From assembly GCA_021795135.1 (NCBI GenBank), contig JAJYPT010000029.1:1-13061 (forward strand): 13,061 nt of DNA, given 5' to 3'. The DNA is from Actinomycetes bacterium (GTDB lineage Bacteria; Actinomycetota; Acidimicrobiia; Acidimicrobiales; JAJYPT01). Positions 12,891-13,061 of this stretch are shown here, piece after piece. A program made the translations under genes and the position numbers. The notes beneath the pieces are model-generated. The model was not told where the DNA came from and made no database searches. It saw only the letters and a program-made list of their open reading frames with translations. Numbering within the stretch: the first letter of the stretch is position 1; every line of letters begins with the position of its first letter.

Positions 12891-12964
12891 GATGTAAATG
12901 GTTGGAAAGTCCTCGCATCACCTACACTAAGGTGCTGTTGTAATGACAACACCTTAGCTTTGTT
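12891..12964 (+). repeat. Attachment-site repeat, copy 3 (end of segment B)
   Basis: This copy matches copy 2 from GATGTAAATGG through the terminator hairpin with about six differences over roughly 68 bases. It matches copy 1 from about ACCT onward. The hairpin is CTAAGGTGCTGT (12927-12938) and ACAACACCTTAG (12946-12957), with one C:A mismatch. It is the outermost copy visible. About 100 bases of AT-rich sequence without a gene follow to the window end. Confidence 0.85.
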
Positions 12965-13061
12965 AAAAATCAGAACAGTTGAATTGAACAGCAAAAAACT
13001 TTGAAAACAACCAGAAAAACCTGTAGGTTGACTCTCATAAAAATATACGCGTATTGCTTAA

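Larger units (their letters stand above)
9079..12957. mobile_element. Two tandem att-flanked island segments inserted at the 3' end of ssrA
   Basis: Three direct copies of the ssrA 3' tip plus terminator (about 9071-9113, 11757-11799 and 12920-12962) bound two segments. Segment A (about 9114-11727) carries the GC-rich efflux operon and an antitoxin remnant. Segment B (about 11800-12890) carries an intact antitoxin-toxin pair. The 3' ends of ssrA and tRNA genes are classic targets of tyrosine integrases, which leave such repeats. Copies 2 and 3 share a further arm of about 28 bases upstream of the core that the ssrA copy lacks, as expected if both segments carry the same attP-type arm. No integrase or excisionase is visible. 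The segments are therefore either decayed or non-autonomous, or belong to a larger array beyond the window. Confidence 0.75.

Noticed and set aside
9071..12962. The three repeats as a CRISPR array.
   Set aside because: Spacing is in kilobases, genes lie between the copies, and the repeat is the end of ssrA with its terminator. No cas genes are present.
12776..12994. Minus-strand 72-residue frame at the right end.
   Set aside because: It runs straight through attachment repeat copy 3 and its terminator hairpin, so it is almost certainly not a gene.

Overview
The window looks like an AT-rich chromosome segment from an actinobacterium. The best evidence is gene order. On the minus strand, mec, cysO, cysM, murI, a metallo-beta-lactamase-fold hydrolase, rph and rdgB follow one another (8099 to 3476). 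This matches the mycobacterial Rv1334-Rv1341 neighbourhood, except that the rhomboid gene found there between cysM and murI is absent. The AT-rich background, short intergenic gaps and weak Shine-Dalgarno signals would fit a streamlined aquatic actinobacterial lineage, but that placement is inference and no species can be named.

Layout. 1-1349 (minus): the start of a divergent SAM-methyltransferase-like gene cut by the window edge, and clpP. 1397-1478 (plus): tRNA-Leu(UAG). 1479-2023: mostly empty. 2024-3323 (plus): an EamA-type transporter and msrB. 3476-8099 (minus): the seven-gene operon joining cysteine synthesis by the CysO/CysM/Mec thiocarboxylate route, glutamate racemase for peptidoglycan, a phosphodiesterase-like hydrolase, RNase PH and an inosine/xanthosine triphosphate pyrophosphatase. 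8172-9078 (plus): smpB and tmRNA (ssrA), the two partners of trans-translation, separated by an unusually strong hairpin. ClpP is a protease that can remove tmRNA-tagged proteins.

From 9079 the window changes character. The 3' tip of ssrA plus its terminator hairpin occurs three times as a direct repeat (about 9071, 11757 and 12920), dividing the rest into two tandem segments. This is the footprint expected of integrative elements at an ssrA attachment site. Segment A holds a GC-rich, clearly foreign two-gene operon: a 14-helix DHA2-type drug-efflux transporter and, overlapping it by 4 bases, a regulator with an unusual CGNR zinc finger. A sigma70-like promoter overlapped by a palindrome lies upstream. 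Segment A also carries a truncated copy of an AbrB/MazE-type antitoxin. Segment B holds the intact version of that antitoxin with a RelE-like toxin. The copies at the far ends of A and B share an upstream arm that ssrA itself lacks, suggesting related elements inserted one after the other. No integrase is visible.

Most notable observations: the accretion of small att-flanked cargo units at ssrA, the paired intact and decayed antitoxin copies, the operator/promoter and altered zinc finger of the efflux cassette, and a CysO sulfur carrier ending in Gly-Gly-Leu rather than Gly-Gly.
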